A stretch of DNA of 64,000 bases, from contig NZ_JACGXA010000001.1 in NCBI RefSeq assembly GCF_014138045.1, positions 3,705,001 to 3,769,000 on the forward strand, in the 5' to 3' direction. The notes beneath the pieces were generated by a model. The model was not told where the DNA came from. It made no database searches and saw only the letters and a program-made list of their open reading frames with translations. Position numbers and translations under genes: made by a program. The DNA is from Nocardioides ginsengisegetis (GTDB taxonomy: Bacteria > Actinomycetota > Actinomycetes > Propionibacteriales > Nocardioidaceae). Below are positions 41,899 through 50,950 of the stretch, one piece after another. How positions within the stretch are numbered: position 1 is the first letter of the stretch; each line of letters starts with the position of its first letter.

Positions 41899-42273
41899 CT
41901 AGAAGCCGAGCTGGCCGGGCATGCCGCCCGGGGCTCCGCCGCCGGCGAGCGGCCCGAGGGCCTCCCCGGCGAGGGCGTCGGCCTGGGCCTTGGCGTCGCG
42001 GTAGGCGGCGACGATCATGTCGCCGAGGTCGGACAGGTCGTCGGCGTCGCTGCCGTCGAACTCCCCGGCCTTGATGTCGACGTTGACGACCTCGCCGACC
42101 CCGTTGACGGTCACGGTGACCGCGCCGCCGGAGACGGTGCCGTCGACCGTGGTCTCGGTCAGGCGCTGCTGCGCGCTGGCGAGCTGCTCCTGCATCTGCT
42201 GCGCCTGCTGCAGCAGCGCGTTCATGTCGAAGCCGCCGGCTCCGCCGAGGGCGTCGAAGGGGTTCTGGCTCAT
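41899..42273 (-). CDS. YbaB/EbfC-family nucleoid-associated protein
   Basis: 124 aa. [20 protein letters not shown] then [23 protein letters not shown], the standard YbaB fold: a small dimeric DNA-binding protein. Lies between dnaX and recR, its usual place. A glycine-rich end ([15 protein letters not shown]) replaces the short tail of other members. Confidence 0.93.
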   Translation of the reverse strand: MSQNPFDALGGAGGFDMNALLQQAQQMQEQLASAQQRLTETTVDGTVSGGAVTVTVNGVGEVVNVDIKAGEFDGSDADDLSDLGDMIVAAYRDAKAQADALAGEALGPLAGGGAPGGMPGQLGF

Positions 42274-42340
42274 GAGGTCACCTCTGACTCGTGGGGTGGT
42301 GCAGGACTGCTGCTCTGGTGGGTCGAACGACCGGGATCGC

Positions 42341-44470
42341 TCACTGGTGCCGGATCTCCTCGATCACCCTCGCACCCAGCTCGCGCTGGAGGAGCTCCGC
42401 CCCGGCGAGGCCCTGGTGGTCGGCGTCGACGTCGTCGAGGCTGGCGTCGGCGTCACGCTCGGCGGCATCGTCGGAGCGGGCCGCCTCCTCCCCCGACTGG
42501 CGGGTGGACTGGATGGCGGCCTTGGCCGCCGCGATCGCCTCGGGGCCGGCCTTCTCCCGGGCCGGCGGCGACTCCGGGGCGCTGGCCTCGGGGGCGGGCG
42601 ACGTCGGCGCCTGGGCCGTCGGGGTCTCCGGCTCGTCGGAGACCCACGCGGGCGGGCTGACCGGCGCCGCCGCCTGCTCGGGCGCCGGCGCGTCGGACAC
42701 CGCCGGCGCGGCCGGAGCCGGGTCGGGAGCCGCCGGGGCCGGCGCGGGCGGGCGCTGGCCGGCGTCGGCCTGGGCTCCGGGGTCGACGATGGTCACGATC
42801 CGCCAGTCGGCGCCGACCACGTCGATCGCCGCCTGGCGCACGATCTCGGCGCTGCCGCCGTTGTCGAAGGACTCCCGGGCGCCGGCGTTGGGGAAGCCCA
42901 GGGTCAGCACGTTGCCCTCGATCGAGACGACCTGGCAGTTCTGGGTGAGGTGCATCCACGTGACCCGGCGGCGCAGCTTGGTGGCGTCGACGATGTCGGG
43001 CCAGAGGCGGCGTACGTCGATGAGCGAGAGCCCGCCACCGGCCGCGGGGGCCGCGGGGGCGGCGGCGGGGGCGGCGGGGGTGGCGGGGGTGGCGGCGGGG
43101 GTGGCCGGCTCGGGCTCGGGCGGAGCCGGTGCCCGGACGGGCTCCGGGGTGGGCGCGGGCTCGGCGACCGGCTCGGCGACCGGCTCGGGGCGGGCCGGTG
43201 CCGGGGTCGGGGCGACGACGTCGCTGGTCACGTGGACCTGGGCGGGCCGGTCCTGCTGGGGGACGGCGGGCTGGGGCGCGGGGGTGGCCGAGGGCACGCC
43301 GGTGATCGCGATCCGCTTCTCGATCCGGTCGAGGCGCGCGGCGAGGCCGTCGGTGGAGTGGTCGGCGCCGGGCAGCAGCACCCGGGCCACGATCAGCTCC
43401 AGCAGCAGCCGCGGCGCGGTCGCACCCCGCATCTCGGTGAGTCCGGAGGCGACGAGGTCGGCGGCGCGGCTGAGCTCGGCGCTGCCGAAGCGGGCGGCCT
43501 GGGCGACCAGCCGCTCGCCCTGGTCCTCGGAGCAGTCGATGAGGCCGGTCGCCGGGGCGTCCGGCACGGCGTCGACGATGACGAGGTCGCGCAGGCGGCG
43601 GAGCAGGTCCTCGGTGAAGCGGCGCGGGTCCTGACCGGTCTCGATGACCTTGTCGACCACGCCGAACACCGCCGAGCCGTCGCCGGCCGCGAACGCGTCG
43701 ACGACCTCGTCCAGCAGCGAGTCGGGGGTGTAGCCCAGCAGGCCCGTGGCCAGCTGGTGGGTCACGCCCTCGGGCCCGGCGCCGCCGAGCAGCTGGTCGA
43801 GGACACTCAGGGTGTCGCGGGCCGAACCGGCACCGGCCCGCACCACGAGCGGCAGGGCGGCCGGCTCGATGGAGACCTGCTCCTTCTCGCAGAGCTCGGA
43901 GAGGTAGGAGGAGAGCAACCGCGGCGGGATCAGCCGGAAGGGGTAGTGGTGGGTCCGGGACCGGATCGTCGGCAGCACCTTGTCGGGCTCGGTGGTGGCG
44001 AAGATGAAGCGCAGGTGCGGCGGGGGCTCCTCGACCAGCTTGAGCAGGGCGTTGAAGCCCTGCGTGGTCACCATGTGGGCCTCGTCGATGATGTAGACCT
44101 TGTAGCGGCTGCGCACTGGCGCGAAGAACGCCTTCTCGCGGAGGTCGCGGGCGTCGTCGACGCCGCCGTGGGAGGCCGCGTCGATCTCGATGACGTCGAT
44201 CGAGCCCGGACCGCCGCGCGCCAGGTCTCGGCAGCTGTCGCACTCGCCGCACGGGTCGGCGACCGGAGCGAGCTCGCAGTTGAGCGCGCGGGCCAGGATG
44301 CGGGCCGAGGTGGTCTTGCCGCAGCCGCGCGGTCCGGAGAAGAGATAGGCGTGGTTGACCCGGTTGTTCGCGAGCGCGGCTCTCAGCGGCGTCGTGACGT
44401 GATCCTGGCCGATGACCTCGGCAAACGTCTCGGGCCGGTAGCGGCGGTACAACGCGAGGGGTGACTCCAC
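42341..44470 (-). CDS. dnaX: DNA polymerase III subunit gamma/tau
   Basis: 709 aa from GTG 44470. Clamp-loader ATPase with Walker A GPRGCGKTTSARILA, zinc site (CELAPVADPCGECDSC), Walker B VYIIDEAHM and sensor GSARDTLSVLDQLL in domain III. A long Pro/Ala-rich linker (about residues 415-480) leads to a tau-like C-terminal region (IDVRRLWPDIVDATKLRRR). I see no slippery sequence for a shorter gamma form. TAGGGT lies six bases upstream of the GTG: leaderless. Confidence 0.95.
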   Translation of the reverse strand: MESPLALYRRYRPETFAEVIGQDHVTTPLRAALANNRVNHAYLFSGPRGCGKTTSARILARALNCELAPVADPCGECDSCRDLARGGPGSIDVIEIDAASHGGVDDARDLREKAFFAPVRSRYKVYIIDEAHMVTTQGFNALLKLVEEPPPHLRFIFATTEPDKVLPTIRSRTHHYPFRLIPPRLLSSYLSELCEKEQVSIEPAALPLVVRAGAGSARDTLSVLDQLLGGAGPEGVTHQLATGLLGYTPDSLLDEVVDAFAAGDGSAVFGVVDKVIETGQDPRRFTEDLLRRLRDLVIVDAVPDAPATGLIDCSEDQGERLVAQAARFGSAELSRAADLVASGLTEMRGATAPRLLLELIVARVLLPGADHSTDGLAARLDRIEKRIAITGVPSATPAPQPAVPQQDRPAQVHVTSDVVAPTPAPARPEPVAEPVAEPAPTPEPVRAPAPPEPEPATPAATPATPAAPAAAPAAPAAGGGLSLIDVRRLWPDIVDATKLRRRVTWMHLTQNCQVVSIEGNVLTLGFPNAGARESFDNGGSAEIVRQAAIDVVGADWRIVTIVDPGAQADAGQRPPAPAPAAPDPAPAAPAVSDAPAPEQAAAPVSPPAWVSDEPETPTAQAPTSPAPEASAPESPPAREKAGPEAIAAAKAAIQSTRQSGEEAARSDDAAERDADASLDDVDADHQGLAGAELLQRELGARVIEEIRHQ

Positions 44471-44476
44471 GCCTGA

Positions 44477-44482
44477 ACCCTA
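44477..44482 (-). promoter_or_regulatory. -10 box TAGGGT, leaderless type
   Basis: On the minus strand TAGGGT ends six bases before GTG 44470 of dnaX. Confidence 0.5.
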
Positions 44483-44561
44483 ACCACCCGCGCCGACACC
44501 GGGTAGCGCGCGGTGACCGGCGGCCGACGTACGGGGCCGTGGGGACCTCCGGAGACGAAGA

Positions 44562-44650
44562 GGCCCCCCGCGTACCCGACAGAGCTCGCCTACCCTTGCT
44601 GCCTTCCGGCCCTGGGGGAGTTCGGTGAGATGCCGCCACGCGGGGGGTTG
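44562..44650 (-). ncRNA. ffs: Signal recognition particle RNA, small bacterial type
   Basis: Minus strand holds GGGCCGGAAGGCAGCAAGGGT, the conserved SRP domain IV apical region with GGAA tetraloop. The two ends pair: CCCCCCGCGT (complement of 44638-44647) with ACGCGGGGGG (complement of 44564-44573), a 10-bp closing stem. About 90 nt. It binds Ffh to target membrane and secreted proteins. Between dnaX and tRNA-Ser, as is common in actinobacteria. Confidence 0.95.
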
Positions 44651-44745
44651 GCGCAGAGTCTAGGTGAGGGGCTCGGGCGGACCAACACGGCCACCCGGGG
44701 CAGGCCGATTTCATCGCCCGGACGCCGACCGGTAGCCTCCTCCGC

Positions 44746-44834
44746 GGAGGTATCGCCTAGTGGCCTATGGCGCTCGCTTGGAAAGCGGGTTGGGTTAATA
44801 GCCCTCGGGGGTTCGAATCCCCCTACCTCCGCCA
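44746..44834 (+). tRNA. tRNA-Ser (GGA)
   Basis: Class II tRNA with long variable arm. Acceptor GGAGGTA pairs with TACCTCC; anticodon loop TTGGAAA gives GGA; T loop GGTTCGAATCC. Discriminator G and encoded CCA at 44832-44834. Confidence 0.96.
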
Positions 44835-44836
44835 CT

Positions 44837-44869
44837 CTCGAGGGCGCCGACGCGGTCGGCGCCCTCGAG
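44837..44869 (+). terminator. Terminator of tRNA-Ser
   Basis: Perfect 15-bp stem CTCGAGGGCGCCGAC with loop GCG, two bases after the CCA end. Confidence 0.85.
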
Positions 44870-44896
44870 TGCATTTCGGGCTGGGTGGCCACGCCG

Positions 44897-44982
44897 CTTC
44901 ACCATGAGAAGTGGGCGAAGCGTCACTTCTCATGGTGAGTTCACCGTGAGAAGTGCAGACCCACCCACTTCTCATGGTGAAG
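44897..44982. repeat. Tandem palindromic repeat (four alternating copies)
   Basis: The unit TTCACCATGAGAAGTG occurs four times in alternating orientation: 44898-44913 forward, 44924-44938 reverse, 44940-44955 forward (one change), 44966-44981 reverse. This gives two adjacent hairpins. The rest of the 44835-45051 gap holds no gene I can support. Confidence 0.85.
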
Positions 44983-45051
44983 CTGTGACGGGTGGGACCG
45001 ACACCCCTCCAGTCAGGTTGATGGCAGGGCGCCTCAGCGACGGTGGCCGGC

Positions 45052-45855
45052 ATGACGACGACACCGCAGATCGCCACCGCGCGCCGCCAGATGCTCAACA
45101 AGGTCCCGGAAGTCACGGTGTTCTTCTGGATCATCAAGATCCTGTGCACCACGGTGGGCGAGAGCTTCGCCGACTACATCAACGAGACCCTCGGCTTCGG
45201 GCTCACCAACACCACCTTGGTCTTCTCGGCCGCCCTGCTGGTGGTGATGGTCTTCCAGTTCCGCCTCGACCGCTACGTGCCGGGCGTCTACTGGACGGCG
45301 GTGGTGCTGATCAGCGTGGTCGGCACGCTGCTCACCGACAACCTGACCGACGCCCAGGGCGTGCCCCTGGCGGTGTCCTCGACGGTCTTCGCGGTGCTGC
45401 TCGCCGCGGTCTTCGGCATCTGGTACGCCCGGGAGCGCACCCTCTCCATCCACTCGATCGTCACCACGCCGCGCGAGTCGTTCTACTGGCTGACGGTGCT
45501 GGTCACCTTCGCCCTCGGTACGGCGGTCGGCGACTGGACGCTCGAGCTCACCGGCTGGGGCCCGGGCCAGTCCGTGCTGCTGCCGCTCGGCCTGATCGTG
45601 GCCGTGCTCGCCGCCTGGAAGATCGGGATGGGCCCGGTGCTGTCGTTCTGGCTGGCCTACATCCTGACCCGCCCGCTCGGCGCCAACATCGGCGACCTCC
45701 TGAGCGCTGACAAGTCCGAGGGCGGCCTGGCGCTGGGCACGCTGTGGACCAGCGTGCTGTTCCTCGGCACCATCCTGGTGACCGTCGTCTACCTCTCCGT
45801 GACCCGTGCGGACGTCACCGAGAAGAAGGCCCACGCCGACGTCGCGGAGGCCTGA
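45052..45855 (+). CDS. COG4705-family multi-pass membrane protein
   Basis: 267 aa from ATG 45052. Seven to eight hydrophobic helices. The motifs TVGESFADY, LTDNLTDA, GTAVGDWTLE and LGANIGDLLS recur at similar places, an internal repeat with acidic residues inside helices typical of COG4705 proteins. Such membrane-embedded acidic groups suggest cation handling, but no function is proven. Ends 102 bases before the Usp gene. Confidence 0.78.
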   Translation: MTTTPQIATARRQMLNKVPEVTVFFWIIKILCTTVGESFADYINETLGFGLTNTTLVFSAALLVVMVFQFRLDRYVPGVYWTAVVLISVVGTLLTDNLTDAQGVPLAVSSTVFAVLLAAVFGIWYARERTLSIHSIVTTPRESFYWLTVLVTFALGTAVGDWTLELTGWGPGQSVLLPLGLIVAVLAAWKIGMGPVLSFWLAYILTRPLGANIGDLLSADKSEGGLALGTLWTSVLFLGTILVTVVYLSVTRADVTEKKAHADVAEA

Positions 45856-45958
45856 CCAAGGTCACCGGGCTCGACCCTTGCAACTGCGTCCCCCTCCCGC
45901 TACAACGGTGAGTGAGGGGGACGCAGTTCTGATTTCGGATCTGGTCCTGGGAGCCCGC

Positions 45959-46729
45959 ATGGCAGGCGTCGTGGTCGGCACGAGCGGCAGGCGCGACACG
46001 GGCGCGCCGGTGCGCTGGGCCGCGGACGCGGCCCGGCTCCGCAACACCGGCCTCACCCTCCTGCACGCCTGGCACGAGGACGTCGAGGTGTCCCTCGTCC
46101 TCTCCGGCGACGCGCACCCGGACCTACCGGCCGGCACGGTCAGCGCGGCCGTCCACGGGCGCCCGGCCGAGGCCCTCCTCGCCGCCGCGCCCGACCTCCT
46201 GGTGCTGGGCGGCCATGCCGGGGCGGGGCACGTCTCGCACGTGACCGCCGAGTGCCTGCGCGGCGCCCGCTGCCCGGTCGTGGTGGTCCCGACCTCGGGG
46301 CCGGCCACTCCCCTGCGCGGCCGGGTGGTGGTGGCGGTCGAGGGCGCCGAGGAGTCGCGGCCGACGCTGCTGTGGGCGGCCCGGGAGGCCGGCCGCCGCG
46401 GCGCCACGCTCGTCGTCGTCCACGCCTGGCAGTCCCACCTCGTCGGTCGTGGGCTGAGGCACCCGGCGGCCAGCGTGGAGGCCCAGGGACGGGTCGCCAC
46501 CGAACGCCTGCAGTCCTGGGTGGAGGCGGGCCTGGGCCACCTCGACGTCGAGCTCCACGCCGACCACGGCGGGCCGCTCGACGAGGTGCTCGAGCACAGC
46601 TGGGACGCGGACCTGCTCGTCGTGGGCCGCAGCCCGGCCCACGCGGGGCTGGCCCGGGTCATCCACGGTGCCGTCGACCACGACCTGTGCGGGCTGCTGC
46701 CCTGCCCCATCGCGGTCGTCCCGGCCTGA
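45959..46729 (+). CDS. Tandem universal stress protein
   Basis: 256 aa from ATG 45959 (GGGAG at good spacing; GTG 45908 is possible). Two Usp domains: the first about residues 1-115, the second from about 118 with VVVAVEGAEESRPTLLWAAREA and ending DADLLVVGRSPAHAGLARVIHGAVDHDL. The second has the GRS...G-x9-G(S/A) ATP-binding pattern in altered form. Likely a stress or dormancy nucleotide-binding protein. Confidence 0.82.
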   Translation: MAGVVVGTSGRRDTGAPVRWAADAARLRNTGLTLLHAWHEDVEVSLVLSGDAHPDLPAGTVSAAVHGRPAEALLAAAPDLLVLGGHAGAGHVSHVTAECLRGARCPVVVVPTSGPATPLRGRVVVAVEGAEESRPTLLWAAREAGRRGATLVVVHAWQSHLVGRGLRHPAASVEAQGRVATERLQSWVEAGLGHLDVELHADHGGPLDEVLEHSWDADLLVVGRSPAHAGLARVIHGAVDHDLCGLLPCPIAVVPA

Positions 46730-46741
46730 GCCCGGCCGTCC

Positions 46742-48022
46742 TCAGTCGCGCCGGCGGGCGAGCACCGGCCGCAGCATCAGGGCCACGAGCAGCGCGCCGC
46801 CGCCCAGGAGCCCCCACCAGACGGCGTGGTGGCGGGTCGAGGCGAGCACGTCCGCCTGGGGCCGGGGGGCCGTGGCGCGGACGTTGCTCTGCTCCTCGCC
46901 GGTCGCCCGCGGCAGGGTGCCGTCCTTGCGCGGGTGCAGCGGCCGGGTCAGCGCCTCGACCGGCTGGACCACCCCGTTGCCCTCGAACTTCGTCCGGTCC
47001 AGCGGGGTGCCGGTCGCGGTGTTCTCCAGCCGGGCGCGGATCTGGGCCACGGTGTCGCGCGGGTAGGCCGTCCGCAGCAGCGCCACGACGCCGCTCACCT
47101 CCGCCGCCGCCCAGGACGTGGCGACCTGGTCGATCCGGCAGGTGCTGCCGTTGACCCCGATGCTGACGCCGTAGAACGTCGGGGCCGCGAGGTCGGTCTG
47201 GGAGTTGGGGAGCACCGCGGCGCTGAGCGGCTGCGAGCGGTCGACCGGCCCGCCCTGCGTGGCGTTGACCGCGATGACGTCGTCGTACGCCGCCGGGTAG
47301 ACCGCGTCGGCAGCGTCCTCGCCGGGCCCGGTGTCGGTGCCGTCCTCGCTGTTGAAGCGGCTCCACAGCAGGTCGGTCTCGTCCTGGGGGCGGTTGCCGC
47401 TCGCGGCGACGACGGCGATGTCGAGGTCGTGGACCAGGTGGTGCACCGCCCGCTCGAGGTCGGTCGTCGGGGTCAGCGCCAGGGAGATGTTGACGACCCG
47501 GATGGCGTAGTCCGACGCGTGCTGGGCGACCCAGTCGAGCCCCGCGACGACGTCGTCGGTGTCGATGTCGTCGGCGCCGCCGGTGTCGGACCCGTCGTAG
47601 ACGCGGACGTCGACGAGCCGCGCACCGGGGGCGATGCCGGTCGGCTTGTCACCGCGGGCGCGGGCCGCGATCAGCCCGGCGACGGCGGTGCCGTGCGGGT
47701 CGGTGACGTCCCGGTGCGGCCAGGGGCTCCGGCCTGCCACCGTGACCAGGCCGCTGCTGTCGGAGATCCCCGAGTCGACGACGGCGACCGAGAGGCCACC
47801 GCCGGGCGACCTGCCCTGGGCCTTGAGCAGCTGTTGCGCCCGGTCGATGCCCAGCAGCTCGTAGGGGACGCTGGTGGAGGAGTCGGTCACTCGGGCGGTG
47901 TTGTCACTGAGACCCATGCAGGAGTAGGCCTCCGGCGCCGCGTGGGCCGGCGAGCCCGCGCCCACCGAGACGGCGGCCAGCGCGGCGGCCGCCACCGCGG
48001 CGATCCGGGGGGCTACAGGCAC
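46742..48022 (-). CDS. mycP: Mycosin (T7SS subtilisin-like protease)
   Basis: 426 aa from GTG 48022. Signal peptide, then subtilisin catalytic triad: Asp in VAVVDSG (about 79), His in DPHGTAVAG (about 107), Ser in ATSWAAAEVSG (about 301), with oxyanion Asn in VAASGN. A C-terminal membrane helix (WWGLLGGGALLVALMLRPVL) anchors it. Mycosins stabilise the ESX membrane complex and cleave some substrates. Overlaps eccB by ten bases. Confidence 0.93.
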   Translation of the reverse strand: MPVAPRIAAVAAAALAAVSVGAGSPAHAAPEAYSCMGLSDNTARVTDSSTSVPYELLGIDRAQQLLKAQGRSPGGGLSVAVVDSGISDSSGLVTVAGRSPWPHRDVTDPHGTAVAGLIAARARGDKPTGIAPGARLVDVRVYDGSDTGGADDIDTDDVVAGLDWVAQHASDYAIRVVNISLALTPTTDLERAVHHLVHDLDIAVVAASGNRPQDETDLLWSRFNSEDGTDTGPGEDAADAVYPAAYDDVIAVNATQGGPVDRSQPLSAAVLPNSQTDLAAPTFYGVSIGVNGSTCRIDQVATSWAAAEVSGVVALLRTAYPRDTVAQIRARLENTATGTPLDRTKFEGNGVVQPVEALTRPLHPRKDGTLPRATGEEQSNVRATAPRPQADVLASTRHHAVWWGLLGGGALLVALMLRPVLARRRD

Positions 48023-49464
48023 GAGGTGTCCTCGACCGGGTGCGGCCGGCACAGCGCGTCGTCGACCGAGAGCGGCACGCCGACCCCGAAGAGCTTGGTC
48101 CAGCTGTCGGGGACGACCACGACCGGGTGGTCGCCGTAGCCCAGGCGGGCCGCGGCGTCCTGCCCCTCGAGCGGGTAGCTGTTGCCCTTGGCGTCGACCA
48201 CGAACGGCGAGCCGGTGTCGCTGCTCTCCCAGTCGCCGGACAGGAAGTAGGCGCCGCGGCCCGAGTCGACCACGGGCACGACCTTGTCGGCGGGCAGCGT
48301 CGACGCCGTGGCGGCCTCGCTGGGGGCGGAGGCGAGGGCCACGCTGGGCGCCTCGCCTGGCGCGGTGACGAGCCGGGCGCAGGGGTCGCCCGCCGGGGCG
48401 GTGAAGGCCGCGGCAGGCCAGTGGGCGGCCGCGAACGGCGGCTCGGTCTGGGCACCGGTCGGCAGCGGCGCCTCCTGGATCCACGGGTGCTGGCCGACCC
48501 GGTGCGTGCCGGGCATCGGGCGACCCGCGGGAGTCTCGGTGTGGGAGTAGACCGCCAGCGAGAACGGGTCGAGCGAGGTCGGCGCATCCGCGGTCAGCAG
48601 CAGCGAGCTGTCGCCGTCGACGATGACGTCGCCGACGCGGGCGTCCTCCGGCACGCCGGGGTCGCCGGCGTACGACGGGGTGTCGCCGATCCCCCGGACG
48701 CCGAAGGTCGGGAAGTCCAGCGCGCCGCCGGCCGGGAAGAGGTTGAGCCACTCCGTCGGCACCCGGGTCGCGGACTCGCGGATCGGCAGCTGGAGCTCGC
48801 GCAGCATGTTGTCGAGGTCGTCGTCGGACCGCGACGCCGGGAGCTCGAAGCGGTAGGCGCCGGGCGTGGCGCCGTTGCCCTCGCGGCTCTGCGCGATGAC
48901 GTAGTAGGTGCCGGCGTTCTCGACGAGGAAGCCCGTCGTCGGGTCGAGCGGCGCCTGCGGCTCCTCGGCGACGTCGACGCGGGTGCCGTGGCCGTCGGCG
49001 GTGCACGCCGTCCAGCCGCCGTCGATCAGCAGTCCCGGGGTCGGCAGGCTGGCCGGGGCGCCGAGGATGCCGATGTCCTCCCCGACGGTCTGTTCGTCGA
49101 TGGTCTGCTGGGAGACGAGCGTCGGCTCGACGTCGCCCTCGAGGATCAGCCGCGCCGAGGTGATGTTGATGACCGGGCGGAGCACCGGGTGGTCGCTCTC
49201 CTGGAGGATGACGTAGGCGGCGCCGGTCTCCTTGGACAGGATCAGCCCGGGCTTGTTCCAGTCCTGGGCGTCGCGCGGCGCGAAGACGCCGGCGATGGCG
49301 GCGCCCGCGACGAGCAGGACCGCGAGCGCCAGGCCGCCGACGATGGTGCGGCCGGGGCGGGCGGGCTCGACCTCGCGGCCGCCGGGGGCGCCGGAGACGA
49401 AGGCGGTGACCAGCCGCCGGCGGCTGAAGGCGTGGGCCTCGACGAGGTCGCGCTTGGTGGCCAT
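48013..49464 (-). CDS. eccB: Type VII secretion protein EccB
   Basis: 483 aa. Cytoplasmic N-terminus MATKRDLVEAHAFSRRRLVTAFVSG, one membrane helix near residues 41-61, and a large periplasmic domain starting WNKPGLILSKETGAAYVIL, which fits the EccB repeat structure. Core component of the ESX pore with EccC and EccD. Three bases downstream of eccD. Confidence 0.94.
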   Translation of the reverse strand: MATKRDLVEAHAFSRRRLVTAFVSGAPGGREVEPARPGRTIVGGLALAVLLVAGAAIAGVFAPRDAQDWNKPGLILSKETGAAYVILQESDHPVLRPVINITSARLILEGDVEPTLVSQQTIDEQTVGEDIGILGAPASLPTPGLLIDGGWTACTADGHGTRVDVAEEPQAPLDPTTGFLVENAGTYYVIAQSREGNGATPGAYRFELPASRSDDDLDNMLRELQLPIRESATRVPTEWLNLFPAGGALDFPTFGVRGIGDTPSYAGDPGVPEDARVGDVIVDGDSSLLLTADAPTSLDPFSLAVYSHTETPAGRPMPGTHRVGQHPWIQEAPLPTGAQTEPPFAAAHWPAAAFTAPAGDPCARLVTAPGEAPSVALASAPSEAATASTLPADKVVPVVDSGRGAYFLSGDWESSDTGSPFVVDAKGNSYPLEGQDAAARLGYGDHPVVVVPDSWTKLFGVGVPLSVDDALCRPHPVEDTSCL

Positions 49465-49467
49465 CGC

Positions 49468-50820
49468 TCAGCCCCGGATCGAGGCGAAGATGCCGACGGC
49501 GACCACGAGCAGCGGCAGCAGGGCCAGCAGGCTCACCGACTCGGCGATGTCGCCGAACCGGCCGCGTCGCACCGACGGGGTGGCGGGCAGCAGCGTCACC
49601 GCGAGCAGCACGGCGCCGGTCGCGGCCAGCGCGACCGCGGCGGTCGGCCGCCACTCGGGATGCATCCACAGCAGCGAGATCGCCACGGACACGAGCCCGA
49701 GGATGCCGGAGACGAGCCCGACCAGGACCTCGGAGCCGGTGCGGTACTGGCGGGTCCGCAGCATCACGACCACGCAGGCGACGAGCGCCAGCAGGGTGCC
49801 GGCCAGGCCCAGCGAGACCGCCAGCGGGGCGATGAGCACGAGCAACAGGCCGACCGTGGCCGACACCGCGACCAGGATCTCGTGGGCGACCCGGGCGTCG
49901 GCGCCGACCCGGCCGGGGTCGATCTCGGCGGGGTCGGCGGTGATGTCCTCGGTGGTGAAGAGCTGGTCGACGTTGGTGCCGGTGGCGCCGAGGGCCAGCC
50001 ACGGGAAGACCGACCCGGCCATCACGACCAGGACCAGCGCGACGGTCAGCACGACCGCCGGGTCGAAGGTCGCGGAGTTCATGACGACGCCGGTGGCCAG
50101 GAAGATGGCTCCGACCACGACCGGCGGGATGACCAGCGTGCGGCCCTCGCCCAGGCCGACCAGCGAGACCAGGCCGGCCAGCAGCGCCCCCGCGCCGGCG
50201 GCGGCGACGGGGAGGCCGAAGAAGCGTCCGTCGGTGACGAGCATCAGCCCGGCGACCGCGGCGTAGAACGACCCCATCCAGGCGACCGCCACCGCGGCCT
50301 CGGGCTCGTCCTGGGCCCGCGAGAGCACGATGCCGCCGGTCACGAGGGCCAGCGCGACGACCGCGGCGGCGACCCCGGCGAGCGTCGACCCGCGCTGGAT
50401 CAGCAGGGCCACGGCGCCCAAGGCCATGAGCAGTCCGGCGGCGGCGAGCGCCGTACGCCGGCCGGAGGCGGGCTCCCAGGGCTTGAGGTCGCGCTCGACG
50501 ATGTCGGTCATGGCCTCCACGACGTCGTCGTAGACGCGCGGCGGGGCGTCGTCGATGCCGGCGGTGACAGTGAGCAGGCCGCCGTCCTCGACGCCCTGGA
50601 TGACCAGGCCGGAGTCCGTGGCGAGCTCGCGCCCCTCGGCGGTGACGAGGTGGTAGCCGCCGAAGACGGTGGAGGCGTCGAGCAGGCCGACGCTGCGCGC
50701 GAGCTCGGGCACGAGCTCCGCGACGGGCACCGCCCCGGGCAGGACGAGGTCGACGCGACGGGTGCCGGAGGCCACCGTGACCCGCACCAGACCGGATGCG
50801 CTGACGGGCGCCTGACTCAT
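49468..50820 (-). CDS. eccD: Type VII secretion channel protein EccD (copy 1)
   Basis: 450 aa. N-terminal ubiquitin-like domain (about residues 10-95, SGLVRVTVASGTRRVDLVLPG), a cytoplasmic linker DVVEAMTDIVERDLKPWEP, then 11 predicted membrane helices. EccD forms the membrane vestibule of the ESX pore. Grouped with eccB and mycP; separated by a hairpin from the substrate genes upstream. Confidence 0.93.
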   Translation of the reverse strand: MSQAPVSASGLVRVTVASGTRRVDLVLPGAVPVAELVPELARSVGLLDASTVFGGYHLVTAEGRELATDSGLVIQGVEDGGLLTVTAGIDDAPPRVYDDVVEAMTDIVERDLKPWEPASGRRTALAAAGLLMALGAVALLIQRGSTLAGVAAAVVALALVTGGIVLSRAQDEPEAAVAVAWMGSFYAAVAGLMLVTDGRFFGLPVAAAGAGALLAGLVSLVGLGEGRTLVIPPVVVGAIFLATGVVMNSATFDPAVVLTVALVLVVMAGSVFPWLALGATGTNVDQLFTTEDITADPAEIDPGRVGADARVAHEILVAVSATVGLLLVLIAPLAVSLGLAGTLLALVACVVVMLRTRQYRTGSEVLVGLVSGILGLVSVAISLLWMHPEWRPTAAVALAATGAVLLAVTLLPATPSVRRGRFGDIAESVSLLALLPLLVVAVGIFASIRG

Positions 50821-50867
50821 CGTCTCTCCCCCAAGATCGTGTGGACCCCGCCGGCGCTCGCGCCGCG

Positions 50868-50883
50868 GGTCCGGGCCCGGACC
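50868..50883. repeat. 16-bp perfect palindrome upstream of eccD
   Basis: GGTCCGGGCCCGGACC lies 48 bases upstream of the eccD start. It could be an operator or part of a hairpin. Confidence 0.5.
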
Positions 50884-50896
50884 GCTGAGATGCTAC

Positions 50897-50930
50897 CGCC
50901 CGGGCCGACCCCTGAGGGCCGCCCCGGGCG
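50897..50930 (-). terminator. Terminator-like hairpin between substrate gene and eccD
   Basis: CGCCCGGG and CCCGGGCG arms (8 bp) with an 18-base interior. Would reduce read-through from the substrate genes into eccD-eccB-mycP. Confidence 0.5.
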
Positions 50931-50950
50931 GGCGCACGTGCTGCTGTGGA

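Noticed and set aside
42341-44470. Programmed frameshift in dnaX
   Set aside because: No A-rich slippery heptamer and no Shine-Dalgarno-like stimulator seen.
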